Source: Rhodospirillaceae bacterium SYSU D60007
Lineage (GTDB): Bacteria > Pseudomonadota > Alphaproteobacteria > Reyranellales > Reyranellaceae
Direction: 5' to 3'
Assembly: GCA_003574685.1 (NCBI GenBank)
Contig: QOCQ01000012.1
Span: forward strand, 1 to 64,000
DNA: 64,000 bases
Part shown: piece after piece, positions 1 to 8,112 of the stretch
Layout: the number at the start of each line of letters is the position of its first letter
Numbering within the stretch: position 1 is the stretch's first letter
Program-made: the position numbers and the translations under genes
Notes under the pieces: generated by a model
The model's database searches: none
Seen by the model: the letters and a program-made list of their open reading frames with translations, nothing else
Told to the model about the DNA's origin: nothing

Positions 1-361
1 GCTGCGCCTCAGCGACGCGCAGGGCTTCCTGCTGGTCCGGAGACGGCCGGCGACGCTGCAACAGGAGGATCAGCAGACGGTCGTTGTAGCTCCTGAACGA
101 GCCGACCTGCTTGCCGCGATAGAATACCGGCTTTTCGACGCCCTCGAGCGCTCGGTGCAGCGCCTCGTCCTCCATCGCCTCGGTGGCGGCTGTCGTTGCA
201 TCGTCCCATTGCCGCGCGAAGTCGGGGTCTCGCTGCCGCCATTTGTAGAGCAGGGTGCGGTTGACGCCGGCGACCTCGGCCGCGGCGCTGACCGCCAGGC
301 CCTTTTCCGTGGCCGCAATGAACCTCGCCCGCTTTTCGCGCGCCGCTGCCTCACGCTTCAT
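1..361 (-). CDS. Partial phage terminase small-subunit-like HTH protein (C-terminus outside window)
   Basis: An open frame starts at the ATG at 361 and runs off the left edge, giving at least 120 residues. A GGGAG ribosome site lies about 8 bases upstream. The N-terminal part reads as a helix-turn-helix (AAAEVAGVNRTLLYKWRQRD, residues 27-46), followed by an acidic helical region and the run YNDRLLILLLQRRRP near residue 97. That last run resembles the YSDTLLIFLLK-type segment of small terminase-like proteins found in prophages and as strays on proteobacterial chromosomes. Family assignment is by motif resemblance only. It is the only phage-like gene in the window and lies downstream of the catabolic block on the same strand. 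A solitary HTH regulator is the alternative. Confidence 0.6.
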   Translation of the reverse strand, partial: MKREAAAREKRARFIAATEKGLAVSAAAEVAGVNRTLLYKWRQRDPDFARQWDDATTAATEAMEDEALHRALEGVEKPVFYRGKQVGSFRSYNDRLLILLLQRRRPSPDQQEALRVAEAQ

Positions 362-445
362 CGCCCGCACTCCCAATGTCAGGAATGCGATCTTTGTATA
401 TCATGGCTTATGAAAAATCAAGCTTGCAGGCCAGGCGTGCCCTGA
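362..445 (-). promoter_or_regulatory. Short AT-rich spacer with a possible promoter for the terminase-like gene
   Basis: This 84-base gap is clearly more AT-rich than its neighbours. Read on the minus strand it holds TTGATT and TATACA hexamers about 15 bases apart. The spacing is shorter than ideal for a housekeeping promoter, so this is only a candidate. Confidence 0.25.
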
Positions 446-1948
446 CTAGGCCGGAAAGGGCGCTGTCACGTTGTCGAGCGGCCATACCGGGCGGCGCAGC
501 TTTGTGTAGTTGAAGCGGCGAGCATCGGGTGAGCACAACGCGCCGGAGTCGACGACGACGATGTCGCCGGCGATCGGGGCGAAGGCCGCGCGGAAATGCT
601 GGATGCTCTTCACCACCAGCACGCGGCAGCGCGCCGGGTCGATGCCCTGGCTGAGAAAGACCTGGAGGTCGGTGGTCTGGATGCGGTTGGAGATCGTGAT
701 CACGTCAATCCCGCCGACACGCAGCACCGCGGTCGTGCCCATTGAGCGGCGCACGCCCTTGCCCATCGGGCCGTCGTTGATAAAGGTGCCGTCAGAGAGC
801 AGCCGCACCCGCGCGGTCACCGGAATCGGCGCACCGAACGCGGGGTCGTGATGCCCGCCAAGTTCAACGGATACGTCGCTGCCGACGCCGGCCCGGATCG
901 CCGCCTGTACGGCCGCCGGATCGAAGATGGTGCCGACGGCGACCCCTTCGATGCCGGCATCCATCAGCGCCTTCAGCATGCGTGTGGCATCGCCGTAGGC
1001 GCCGCCGCCCGGATTGTCGGTGCCATCGGCAATGACCAGCGGCCCCTTTGAGGCATCGTGCGATCGGGCGCGGGCGAGGGCATCCTCGACCGACAGCAGG
1101 TGGACTGTCTCCTCGGCCCGGCGGTCCCAGATCTCCTGACAAAGCTGGCGGGCGATTTCCTGTGCGCGCTGCTCGGTGCCCGGCGCGTAGCTCACGGCGA
1201 TGGACGGCCCGACATTGGAGATGTCGGACGGCATGAATCCGGCCTGGATGCTGACCACGTTGATGCCCGGCTCCTTCTCGAAGGCGTCCGCCTTCACGAG
1301 CAGGTCACGCATCGGACCGGGCGTGGTCGTGCGCCCGTGATCGGCACCGACCATGCAAGCCGGCTGCAGCACCAGGCACCGGGCCTTCGTGCGGCCTTCC
1401 ATGATCCCTTGGACCAGGTCCGCCGCCTGTCGCGCCCGCTCGTACTGATCGACGTGCGGATAGGTGCGGTAGCTGATGAGCGCACTCGCCAGCCGCGCCA
1501 TGCGCTCAGTGACATTGGCGTGCAGGTCCAGCGTCATGGCGATGGGCACGTCAGGGCCCACGATGTCGCGAATCGCCTCCAGCAGCTCGCCTTCGGGATC
1601 ATCGGATGTTTCCGTGACCGCCGCGCCATGGCAGGCCAGACAGATGCCGTCGAGCTTTCCGGCGTTGCGCACGGCCGAAACGATGCCGTCCCGGATCGTC
1701 TGCCACGTCTGCGCCGTCAACTTGCCGGAAGGCGTGGCGTTGGCTGCCAGCGCCGGGATCAGCGTCCACCCGTAGGCATCGGCCGCATCGAGCAGGCCGC
1801 CGATCTCGGTTTTGGTGCCGCGGAACCGCTCGCCCAGCTCGTTGCCGTAGACGAGCCAGGTACTGCGGTAGTCATCCAGCGTCGTCGGCAGCCTGCTGAA
1901 GGTGTTGGTCTCGTGCATGAACTGCGCGATGAGAACGCGGTACGGCAT
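446..1948 (-). CDS. M81 family metallopeptidase (MlrC-like)
   Basis: The 500-residue protein matches the usual length of the M81/microcystinase C (MlrC) family. The N-terminus has the family-typical start with QFMHETNTFS (residues 9-18). Probable zinc ligands are visible as DLHAN (D141, H143) and YPHVDQYERA (H165), with CHGAA at 106-110 and the conserved C-terminal MlrC domain. These cytoplasmic zinc enzymes cleave peptide or amide bonds. MlrC acts on linearised microcystin, but most family members sit in small-molecule catabolic clusters and have unknown substrates. It is the last enzyme of the minus-strand block, 48 bases after the M20 gene and probably cotranscribed with it. The substrate cannot be read from sequence; microcystin is not implied. 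Confidence 0.85.
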   Translation of the reverse strand: MPYRVLIAQFMHETNTFSRLPTTLDDYRSTWLVYGNELGERFRGTKTEIGGLLDAADAYGWTLIPALAANATPSGKLTAQTWQTIRDGIVSAVRNAGKLDGICLACHGAAVTETSDDPEGELLEAIRDIVGPDVPIAMTLDLHANVTERMARLASALISYRTYPHVDQYERARQAADLVQGIMEGRTKARCLVLQPACMVGADHGRTTTPGPMRDLLVKADAFEKEPGINVVSIQAGFMPSDISNVGPSIAVSYAPGTEQRAQEIARQLCQEIWDRRAEETVHLLSVEDALARARSHDASKGPLVIADGTDNPGGGAYGDATRMLKALMDAGIEGVAVGTIFDPAAVQAAIRAGVGSDVSVELGGHHDPAFGAPIPVTARVRLLSDGTFINDGPMGKGVRRSMGTTAVLRVGGIDVITISNRIQTTDLQVFLSQGIDPARCRVLVVKSIQHFRAAFAPIAGDIVVVDSGALCSPDARRFNYTKLRRPVWPLDNVTAPFPA

Positions 1949-1996
1949 GGCGCGACTCCACTGGCTACAGGTTGTTCGTGTCTTTGCTGCGCAGCC

Positions 1997-3391
1997 TCAC
2001 GCCGGCCGGCCTTGCTCGCCCAGATCCCAGAACAGGCCGGTCATGAGGCGCAGCGCCTCGCGCGCGACGGGGGCCAGCAGGTGCTCGTTTGGGGCGTGCT
2101 GGCTGCATGAGGCGTAGGAGTGCGGCACCCAGACGGTCGGCATGCCAAGGATGTCGGTGAACACCTCGTTGGGCAGGGAGCCGCCGAGATTGGGGATCAC
2201 GTCGGGCTTGCTGCCGGTCGTGCGCTCGATGGAGGCGACGGCCCATTTCGCCCACGGATTGTCGGGGTCGAGGCGCGTGGCATTCATGATCACGTCGCGC
2301 GCCGGCGCCACCTCGACACTGCCAAATCCGTGCTTGTCCAGATGCCGGCGCAGGGCCGGCAGGATGTCAGCGGGGTCCGTGCCGACCACGAAGCGGAGCT
2401 GGCAGTGCGCGACCGCGTTGGGCGGGATGGCATTCACCGGCTTCTCGGGATTACCGGTGCGGAACGCGAGCACCTCGAAGCTGTTCCACCCGAAGACGCG
2501 CTCCGCCGGAGTCAGGGCCTCTTCACCCCAGTCAGGATCGATGCTCGGGCCGTCCGGGCCGCCATCGATCGTGAGCCCGGCCAGCGCCATGCGCACGGAG
2601 TTGGTGAGCGTTCTGGGCCGCCACTCCGGCACCCGGATCTGGCCGCGCGCATCGGCGATGCAGGCGATGGCATGCGAGAGGATCAGGCCGGGATTGGCCA
2701 GCAGGCCGCCCCAGTTGCCGGAATGGTGCCCGCCTTCGCGCAACTGCAGCGTCAGGGTGAAGTTCAGCGTCCCGCGCGTGCCGCCGAAGATCGCGGGACG
2801 CCTCGGCTGCAGCCGCGGCCCGTCCGAGCCGAGCAGCGCATCGGCCTTCAGCTTGTCCCGATGCTGGCGGCAGAATTCGGCTAACCCAGGCGATCCCGTC
2901 TCCTCGCCGGTTTCAATGAGGATGGTGGAGTTGAAACCCAGTCTGCCCCGCTCCGCCATCACGGCCTCGATCGCCGCAATGTTGATGGAGTGCTGGCCCT
3001 TGTTGTCGGCCGTGCCGCGGCCATAGATGCGTTCGCCCTCGACAACGATCTTCCACGGCGACAGGCCGGCGCGCCACTGATCCTCCTGGCCACGCACGAC
3101 ATCGCCATGCCCGTAGGTGAGCACCGTCGGCGCCGCCGGATCTTCCGTCCGCCGCGCGATCAGGAACGGCCCGTACTCGGCCCGCGGGTTGTCGATGATC
3201 TCGCAGGCGTAGCCCAGCTTCGCCAGGCTGGGCTGCATCTCGTCCGCGAGATAAGCCCGCAACGCCGGCATCGAACCAGGTTCCTGGCTGGTCGAAGGGA
3301 TCGCCACCCGGCGCTGCAAATCGGCGAGAAAGCTGCCGTCGTCAAAATACGTCTCGATCCGCCGTATCGCGCCGTCCCGCGTGCCTTGCAT
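1997..3391 (-). CDS. M20 family metallopeptidase / amidohydrolase
   Basis: This 464-residue protein carries the full di-zinc site of the M20 (ArgE/DapE/CPG2/carnosinase) family: GHGDVV (H95, D97), GRGTADNKG (bridging D129), TGEETGSPG (catalytic E163, metal E164), SDGP (D190) and a C-terminal histidine in NEH. A lid/dimerisation domain is inserted after residue 200, as usual. M20 enzymes hydrolyse dipeptides, N-acyl or N-carbamoyl amino acids. In a cluster with HyuA/HyuB a carbamoylase-like role is possible, but the motifs look closer to the dipeptidase/ArgE branch. It lies 48 bases upstream of the M81 gene on the same strand. The upstream gap holds a long inverted repeat. Family is secure, substrate is inferred. 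Confidence 0.88.
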   Translation of the reverse strand: MQGTRDGAIRRIETYFDDGSFLADLQRRVAIPSTSQEPGSMPALRAYLADEMQPSLAKLGYACEIIDNPRAEYGPFLIARRTEDPAAPTVLTYGHGDVVRGQEDQWRAGLSPWKIVVEGERIYGRGTADNKGQHSINIAAIEAVMAERGRLGFNSTILIETGEETGSPGLAEFCRQHRDKLKADALLGSDGPRLQPRRPAIFGGTRGTLNFTLTLQLREGGHHSGNWGGLLANPGLILSHAIACIADARGQIRVPEWRPRTLTNSVRMALAGLTIDGGPDGPSIDPDWGEEALTPAERVFGWNSFEVLAFRTGNPEKPVNAIPPNAVAHCQLRFVVGTDPADILPALRRHLDKHGFGSVEVAPARDVIMNATRLDPDNPWAKWAVASIERTTGSKPDVIPNLGGSLPNEVFTDILGMPTVWVPHSYASCSQHAPNEHLLAPVAREALRLMTGLFWDLGEQGRPA

Positions 3392-3433
3392 GAATGGATG
3401 TCCCCGCTGTTCGCACGATACCTAGCGCGAAAC

Positions 3434-3563
3434 GCCGGGAGCGCGCCACTCCAGTGGCGCATCGCCCGCAGCGAAGCGGAGGGCGACCAACGTCGTGTGC
3501 GCAAGCTTGCATGATGGCGGCGTTAGCACGCCGCCGGCGCCACTGGAGTGGCGCGCTCCCGGC
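3434..3563. repeat. 27-bp perfect inverted repeat between the M20 and ureohydrolase genes
   Basis: The arms 3434-3460 and 3537-3563 are exact reverse complements, separated by 76 bases. Each arm contains its own near-palindrome, GCGCCACTCCAGTGGCGC, so the element can fold as one long stem or as two small hairpins. It has no reading frame of note and no T-run. It lies in the 196-base gap between two same-strand genes. It may be a small non-autonomous repeat or an mRNA-processing structure. Confidence 0.85.
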
Positions 3564-3587
3564 AGGGGAGGGTTTGAGAAATGCGGG

Positions 3588-4580
3588 CTACCGGCGCCGC
3601 ACCTTCGGCCGCGGGCGGTTGTGGCGTCGGGATACGCCTTCGGCCAGCAGGCACATCAGCTCCCACATCATGGTCACCCCGACCAGCGCGGTGGCGCCGC
3701 CGGGATCGAACGGCGGCGAGACCTCGACCACATCAGCGCCCACGAGATCGAGCCCGCGAAGGCCGCGGATCATGCGCTGCGCCTCGTGCGTGGAATAGCC
3801 GCCCACCTCCGGCGTCCCAGTGCCGGGGGCAAAGACCGGGTCGAGGCCATCCACGTCGAAGCTCACATAGGTCGGCTGGTCGCCCACCAGGCGACGCGCC
3901 TCGGCAATCACCTTCTCGGGTCCCAGGTCGAAGTACTCCTCGATGGTGACGACGCGGATGCCCTGGTCATAGGCCCATTTCAGGTCGTCATTGCCGTAGA
4001 GGGAGCCGCGGATGCCGATCTGGATGGTGCGCTTCGGATCGATCAGGTCCTCTTCGATGGCGCGCCGGAAGGGGGTGCCGTGGGTGTATTTGTGGCCGCC
4101 GAAATAGGTGTCCCAGGTATCGCTATGGGCATCGAAATGCACGATGCCCAGCGGCCTGCGGCGGGCAATGGCGCGCAGGATGGGCAGGATCACGAGGTGG
4201 TCGCCGCCCGCGGTCAGCGGCACCGTGCCGGCCTTGTGCAGCCGCGCATAGAACGCCTCGATGCGCTTGAGGCTGTCATCGATGCTGGCAGGGTTGACCG
4301 GCGCATCACCCAGATCGCCGATGCGCGCCAGCTCGTAGGGGGCAATGCCGCTGACATGGTGCACGCGGCGCATCAGGGTCGACATTTCACGCATCTGGCG
4401 CGGACCGTGGCGCGCGCCGGGTCGGTTGGTCGTTCCGCCATCCCAGGGCACGCCCACCAGGCCGATATCAACATCGGCAGGGTCCTCGAAGTACGGCAGG
4501 CGCATGAAGGTGGCGATGCCGCCGAATCGCGGTACCACCAGGCCGGATTGCGGCTTCGGGAAGGGACGGGGCTCGCTCAT
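3588..4580 (-). CDS. Agmatinase/ureohydrolase family protein
   Basis: The 330-residue protein has all binuclear manganese motifs of the arginase/agmatinase superfamily: GGDH (125-128), DAHSD (150-154) and SFDVDGLDP (240-248). These enzymes hydrolyse a guanidino group to urea plus an amine. Substrates in the family include agmatine, guanidinobutyrate, guanidinopropionate and guanidine. An upstream in-frame ATG at 4598 would add six residues. The ATG at 4580 (MSEPRPFPKP) is preferred by the look of the N-terminus, although neither has a strong ribosome site. Neighbouring TRAP transporter, hydantoinase and amine oxidase genes suggest a role in catabolism of a guanidino or N-methyl compound rather than polyamine synthesis. 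speB is the nearest standard name, but the substrate is not proven. Confidence 0.85.
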   Translation of the reverse strand: MSEPRPFPKPQSGLVVPRFGGIATFMRLPYFEDPADVDIGLVGVPWDGGTTNRPGARHGPRQMREMSTLMRRVHHVSGIAPYELARIGDLGDAPVNPASIDDSLKRIEAFYARLHKAGTVPLTAGGDHLVILPILRAIARRRPLGIVHFDAHSDTWDTYFGGHKYTHGTPFRRAIEEDLIDPKRTIQIGIRGSLYGNDDLKWAYDQGIRVVTIEEYFDLGPEKVIAEARRLVGDQPTYVSFDVDGLDPVFAPGTGTPEVGGYSTHEAQRMIRGLRGLDLVGADVVEVSPPFDPGGATALVGVTMMWELMCLLAEGVSRRHNRPRPKVRRR

Positions 4581-5023
4581 GAGGCAGGGCATCCGCATAT
4601 GGCGATTTGCCGTCGTCCTGAGCGCAGCGAAGGACCTTGCGGTCGCCCAACCGTGAACGCTCGCGGCGGTGAATCACCGATTCTGCCGGTCTTTATCCGA
4701 ACCATCGCAGGGTCTCGCTTCGCGCAGGACGACGACAAATGCGGCGTCAAGGCCATATGCGAACCTCATTACCCGCCTGGCTCCGCTGCACGGCTCGCCC
4801 ACTTTTGTGCCTTCTCCCCGCGAAGGCGGGGAGAAGGGAAGACGGCGCAAGCTCTGTCTAGCTCCGTACGCGCCAGCGGAGCCAGCCGGGTAATCAGGTA
4901 TGCGAATGCCCTGGCTCATCAGGGGGCTCCGCGCCGTCGGGAACCGGTCCCACGGCCGGTCCCGTTCATTGTCGCAGTGTGCCGCAATTCATGGGGCGGC
5001 GCGAGGTCTTCAGGCCGTCTTAC
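4581..5023. other. 443-base gene-free gap holding repeat sequence
   Basis: No credible gene is visible between the ureohydrolase and the amine oxidase. The gap holds an imperfect palindromic element (4755-4909, listed separately). It also holds a solo hairpin at 4611-4636 (GTCGTCCTGAGCGCAGCGAAGGAC-like, of the same type as the lon terminator stem) and an inverted, partial copy (about 4898-4922) of the sequence around the ureohydrolase start. The small frames here are fragments of repeats. The gap separates two probable transcription units on the minus strand. Confidence 0.7.
4755..4909. repeat. Palindromic intergenic element, family B copy 1
   Basis: Left arm 4755-4788 and right arm 4874-4909 are imperfect inverted repeats built on TTACCCGCCTGGCTCCGCTG. 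Between them lies a perfect 12-bp stem with a GAAG loop (4810-4837, CCTTCTCCCCGC arms). The same terminal sequence bounds another element at 14102-14259 with a different interior, so this is a dispersed MITE-like or REP-like family rather than a local terminator. Confidence 0.75.
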
Positions 5024-6205
5024 TCACACGACATTGCGCTCGATGATCGGCCGTCCGGCGGCAATCCGCTCGAATCCAAAGGGTGTCAGGTCGAGCGTCG
5101 AATAGCGGCCACCGGTCAGCCATTCGGCGACGGCGCGGCCGACTGCCGGCGATTGCTGGATGCCGTGGCCGCTGAATCCCGTGGCGAAGATCAGGTTCGC
5201 AATCTCCGGATGAGGGCCGACGATGCCGTTCTGGTCGAAAGTGTTGTATTCGTAGTAGCCGGCCCAGGCGTTCACGACCTTCACCGCCCCGAAGGCGGGC
5301 ACGCGCGCTGCAAGGGCCGGCCAGACCAGCTCCTCCCATTCGGCATGGTTGACCTCCAGCGGCAGGTCGGGCGGGTCGCGGTCTTCCGGCGGGGAGATGC
5401 CGCCGATGAAGAAGCGGCCCTCCGGCCGGCTCCAGGCCCCTGTCGTGTCGATCAGCAGCGGCATCCGCTCGATCCTCTCGCGGCAATCGAACACAAACAC
5501 GCAGCGGCGGCGCGCCTCGACGGGCAGTCTGATGCCCGCCATGGCGGCAATCGCTGCCGACCAGCAACCGGCGGCATTGACCACAGCACCTGTCTGCACG
5601 GTGCTTCCCGATGCAAGCTGCACGGCCGCGATCTGACCGTGCTCAACAGAGAGGCCGATCACCTCGTCGTGCAGGTAGACGGCACCCTGTGACCGGGCCT
5701 TGCGGCGGAACGCCTGCATCAGCGCCGGACCATCGAACCAGCCCTCGTTGGCAATGCCATGCGAGGCCAGCCGCACGTTCATGGTGTCGATCCACGGGAA
5801 GCGGGCCTCGAGCGCATCCGGCTCCAGCAACTCGACGGCGCAGCCCTCCCGCCGCTGGATGTCATGGTTGTCGCGCAGGACGGCCTCGCCGGCTTGCGAG
5901 GCAAGAAACAGGTAGCCGGGTTCGCGCAGGCCCAGCTCGACCGGCGGCTCGCCTTCGACGGACAGCAGTTCGTGCGCCTGGCGCAGGAAGCCGATGCCGA
6001 AGCGCGAGAGGTGGATGTTGAGCGGCGTCGAGAATTGCTGGCGAATGGAGCTGGCGGACAGCGCCGAGGAGGCCCGGGTGTAGGCGGGATCGCGCTCGAT
6101 CACGGCCACACGGCCGGCCCATGAGGGATCGCGCGTCAGCCAGTATGCAATCGAGCTGCCGACGGCGCCGCCACCGATGATGACGATGTCATAGCGTTGC
6201 GTCAC
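5024..6205 (-). CDS. FAD-dependent amine oxidase (DAO / sarcosine-glycine oxidase-like)
   Basis: The 393-residue protein begins with a Rossmann dinucleotide site, IVIIGGGAVGSS (residues 7-18), followed by an acidic end of beta-2 (VIERDP). It has the C-terminal FATGFSGHGIQQSP region typical of the DAO family (D-amino acid, sarcosine and glycine oxidases). Such enzymes oxidise secondary or primary amines with FAD and release hydrogen peroxide or pass electrons on. The GTG at 6205 is chosen because it overlaps the TGA of the upstream TRAP gene (GTGA) and follows an AGGGGG run. An earlier start at 6235 would lie inside that gene. Translational coupling to the TRAP permease argues that its substrate, or a breakdown product of it, is what the transporter imports. 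Confidence 0.87.
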   Translation of the reverse strand: MTQRYDIVIIGGGAVGSSIAYWLTRDPSWAGRVAVIERDPAYTRASSALSASSIRQQFSTPLNIHLSRFGIGFLRQAHELLSVEGEPPVELGLREPGYLFLASQAGEAVLRDNHDIQRREGCAVELLEPDALEARFPWIDTMNVRLASHGIANEGWFDGPALMQAFRRKARSQGAVYLHDEVIGLSVEHGQIAAVQLASGSTVQTGAVVNAAGCWSAAIAAMAGIRLPVEARRRCVFVFDCRERIERMPLLIDTTGAWSRPEGRFFIGGISPPEDRDPPDLPLEVNHAEWEELVWPALAARVPAFGAVKVVNAWAGYYEYNTFDQNGIVGPHPEIANLIFATGFSGHGIQQSPAVGRAVAEWLTGGRYSTLDLTPFGFERIAAGRPIIERNVV

Positions 6206-7512
6206 TTGCCCCCTGCCAGGGTTTGCGGCAACCACAGCGCGATCTCCGGAAAGACCGTCACCGCCATCGTGAACAGGATCATGATGATCAGATAGGGCAG
6301 GGTGACACGCGCGATGTACCCCAGCCCTTCACGCACCAGCCCCTGGATCACGAAGAGGTTGAAACCGACCGGCGGCGTGATCTGCGCCATCTCGACCACC
6401 AGCACCAGGAAGATGCCGAACCAGACCTCGTCGAAGCCGGCTGCCTTGATGATCGGGAATACGATCGGCAGTGTCATGACGATCATCGAGAAGCCGTCGA
6501 GGAAGCAGCCCAGCATGATGTAGAAGATCGTCAGGGCCACGACGAGCATGAACGGCGACAGGCCCAGCCCGACGACAAAATCGGCGACTGCGCGGGGCAC
6601 GCCGAGGAAGGCCGTGGCATTGCCTAGGATGTTGGCGCCGAGCACGATCAGTCCGATCATGCTGCAGGTCTGCACGGCGCCGATGCAGACGTCGCGCAGC
6701 GCCGTCCACGACAGAGCCCCCTGCAGCCAGCTTACGATCACCGCCCCGAGCACGCCGACAGCCGCCGATTCCGAAGGCGTGGCGATGCCGGCATACATCG
6801 ACCCCAGTACGCAAAGGATCAGGAACACGACCGGGCCGAGCTCCTTCAGGGACGCCAGCCGTTCGCCCAGCGAGGCGTGGCGCAGGGCGCGTTCGCTGGC
6901 GGGAACGAGGTCGCGGCGCATCGCGGTGTGGAGCATGATCCACAGCATGAAGGCGCCGGCCAGCAGGAAGCCGGGAATGAAGCCGGCGGTGAACAGCTTC
7001 AGGATCGAGACTTCGGCCAGCACGCCGTAGATGATGAGGATGTTGCTGGGCGGTATCAGGAAGCCGAGTGTGCCGGCACCTGCCAGGCTGCCGATGGCGA
7101 CGTCCTTCGAATAGCCGCGGCGCAGAAGCTCGGTCAGCGAGATGCGCCCTACCACCTGCGTGGTCGCGGCCGACGACCCCGAAATCGCCGCGAAGATCGA
7201 GCAGCCGATGACGTTCACGTGCAGCAGGCGTCCGGGCAGGAACCCTGCCCACGGTGCCAGCCCGCTGAAAAGCGCGCTGGACAGGCGGGTGCGGAACAGC
7301 AGCTCGCCCATGATGATGAACAGGGGCAGCGCCAGCAGTTCCGATGTCGTGAGGATGTTCCAGGTCCACTGCGGCAGCAGCTTGTCCAGCGGGATATCGC
7401 GGAAGATCGCGAGCAGGATCAGGCCCGTCAGCATCAGCGTCAGGCCGATCCAGATTCCACCCGCCAGTGCCGCGAACAGCACGGCGAACATGGTGCTGAC
7501 GATGCTGCCCAT
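6202..7512 (-). CDS. TRAP transporter large permease (DctM-type)
   Basis: The 436-residue, very hydrophobic protein has about 12 membrane segments and the DctM family patterns: GIATPSESAAVGVLGA near residue 245, GCFLDGFSMIVMTLPIVFPI near 340, and QITPPVGFNLFVIQG near 380. DctM subunits couple sodium flow to import of a substrate delivered by the periplasmic DctP protein. The gene starts 8 bases after the small permease gene and its stop overlaps the amine oxidase start by 4 bases, so dctP-dctQ-dctM-oxidase form one translationally coupled unit. Confidence 0.93.
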   Translation of the reverse strand: MGSIVSTMFAVLFAALAGGIWIGLTLMLTGLILLAIFRDIPLDKLLPQWTWNILTTSELLALPLFIIMGELLFRTRLSSALFSGLAPWAGFLPGRLLHVNVIGCSIFAAISGSSAATTQVVGRISLTELLRRGYSKDVAIGSLAGAGTLGFLIPPSNILIIYGVLAEVSILKLFTAGFIPGFLLAGAFMLWIMLHTAMRRDLVPASERALRHASLGERLASLKELGPVVFLILCVLGSMYAGIATPSESAAVGVLGAVIVSWLQGALSWTALRDVCIGAVQTCSMIGLIVLGANILGNATAFLGVPRAVADFVVGLGLSPFMLVVALTIFYIMLGCFLDGFSMIVMTLPIVFPIIKAAGFDEVWFGIFLVLVVEMAQITPPVGFNLFVIQGLVREGLGYIARVTLPYLIIMILFTMAVTVFPEIALWLPQTLAGGK

Positions 7513-7520
7513 ACGATCGG

Positions 7521-8108
7521 CTACTCGGCGGTGGACGAGACGCGCAGGCGCTCGTCCTCCAGCGGCAGGCCGAGCAGCGCCTGAAGCAGGCGGCCGGCCA
7601 TCTGCAGCGCCAGCAGGGCCGCGCCCGCGACCAGCGACATTTGCGGGATCCAGAGTGGCGAGGCGCTGGAGATCGACGTCTGGTCCCGCTCGTACGCCTC
7701 AAGCGCGAAGGACAACAGCGACCATGCCAGAAAGACGGTGAGCGCCGTGCCACCGGCGGCGGACACGGTTTCCAGCGCTCGCCGTACGGCCGGGCGCGCG
7801 TTGGCAAGCAGCAGCGAGACGCGGATGTGGCTGCCGGCACGCAGGGTCATCGCGGCACCGAAGAGGAAGCTGGCCCCCATCAGGTAGGAGCTGTATTCCC
7901 AGGCCACGGGGATATCGGCGGGCACGGCGGCGATGAAATCCGACAGCAGCCGCACCGCGATTTCCGCCAGGATCAGCAGGGTCAGGACCACGAGGCAGCC
8001 GGCGGCGATCCAGCCGCCGGCGAAGCCCATCCAGTCGATCCAGCGCAGGACGGCAGCCACAGGAGCCGGCGCGGACCCGTAGGGTCCGCCGGGAGCCGGG
8101 GGCGTCAT
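7521..8108 (-). CDS. TRAP transporter small permease (DctQ-type)
   Basis: This 195-residue protein has four predicted membrane helices and the DctQ-type central patterns WEYSSYLMGASFLFGAAMTL and GSHIRVSLLL. It is the small membrane subunit that pairs with the large permease. It is placed 4 bases after the binding-protein gene and 8 bases before dctM, the standard order. The first 17 residues are Pro/Gly-rich and cytoplasmic. Confidence 0.88.
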   Translation of the reverse strand: MTPPAPGGPYGSAPAPVAAVLRWIDWMGFAGGWIAAGCLVVLTLLILAEIAVRLLSDFIAAVPADIPVAWEYSSYLMGASFLFGAAMTLRAGSHIRVSLLLANARPAVRRALETVSAAGGTALTVFLAWSLLSFALEAYERDQTSISSASPLWIPQMSLVAGAALLALQMAGRLLQALLGLPLEDERLRVSSTAE

Positions 8109-8112
8109 GCCC

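Noticed and set aside
4345-4656. A 103-codon plus-strand frame opposite the ureohydrolase start
   Set aside because: Shadow of the minus-strand gene and of the adjacent intergenic repeat.
6329-7840. A 503-codon minus-strand frame overlapping the TRAP permeases
   Set aside because: It runs out of frame through both dctQ and dctM; the in-frame products match known subunits.
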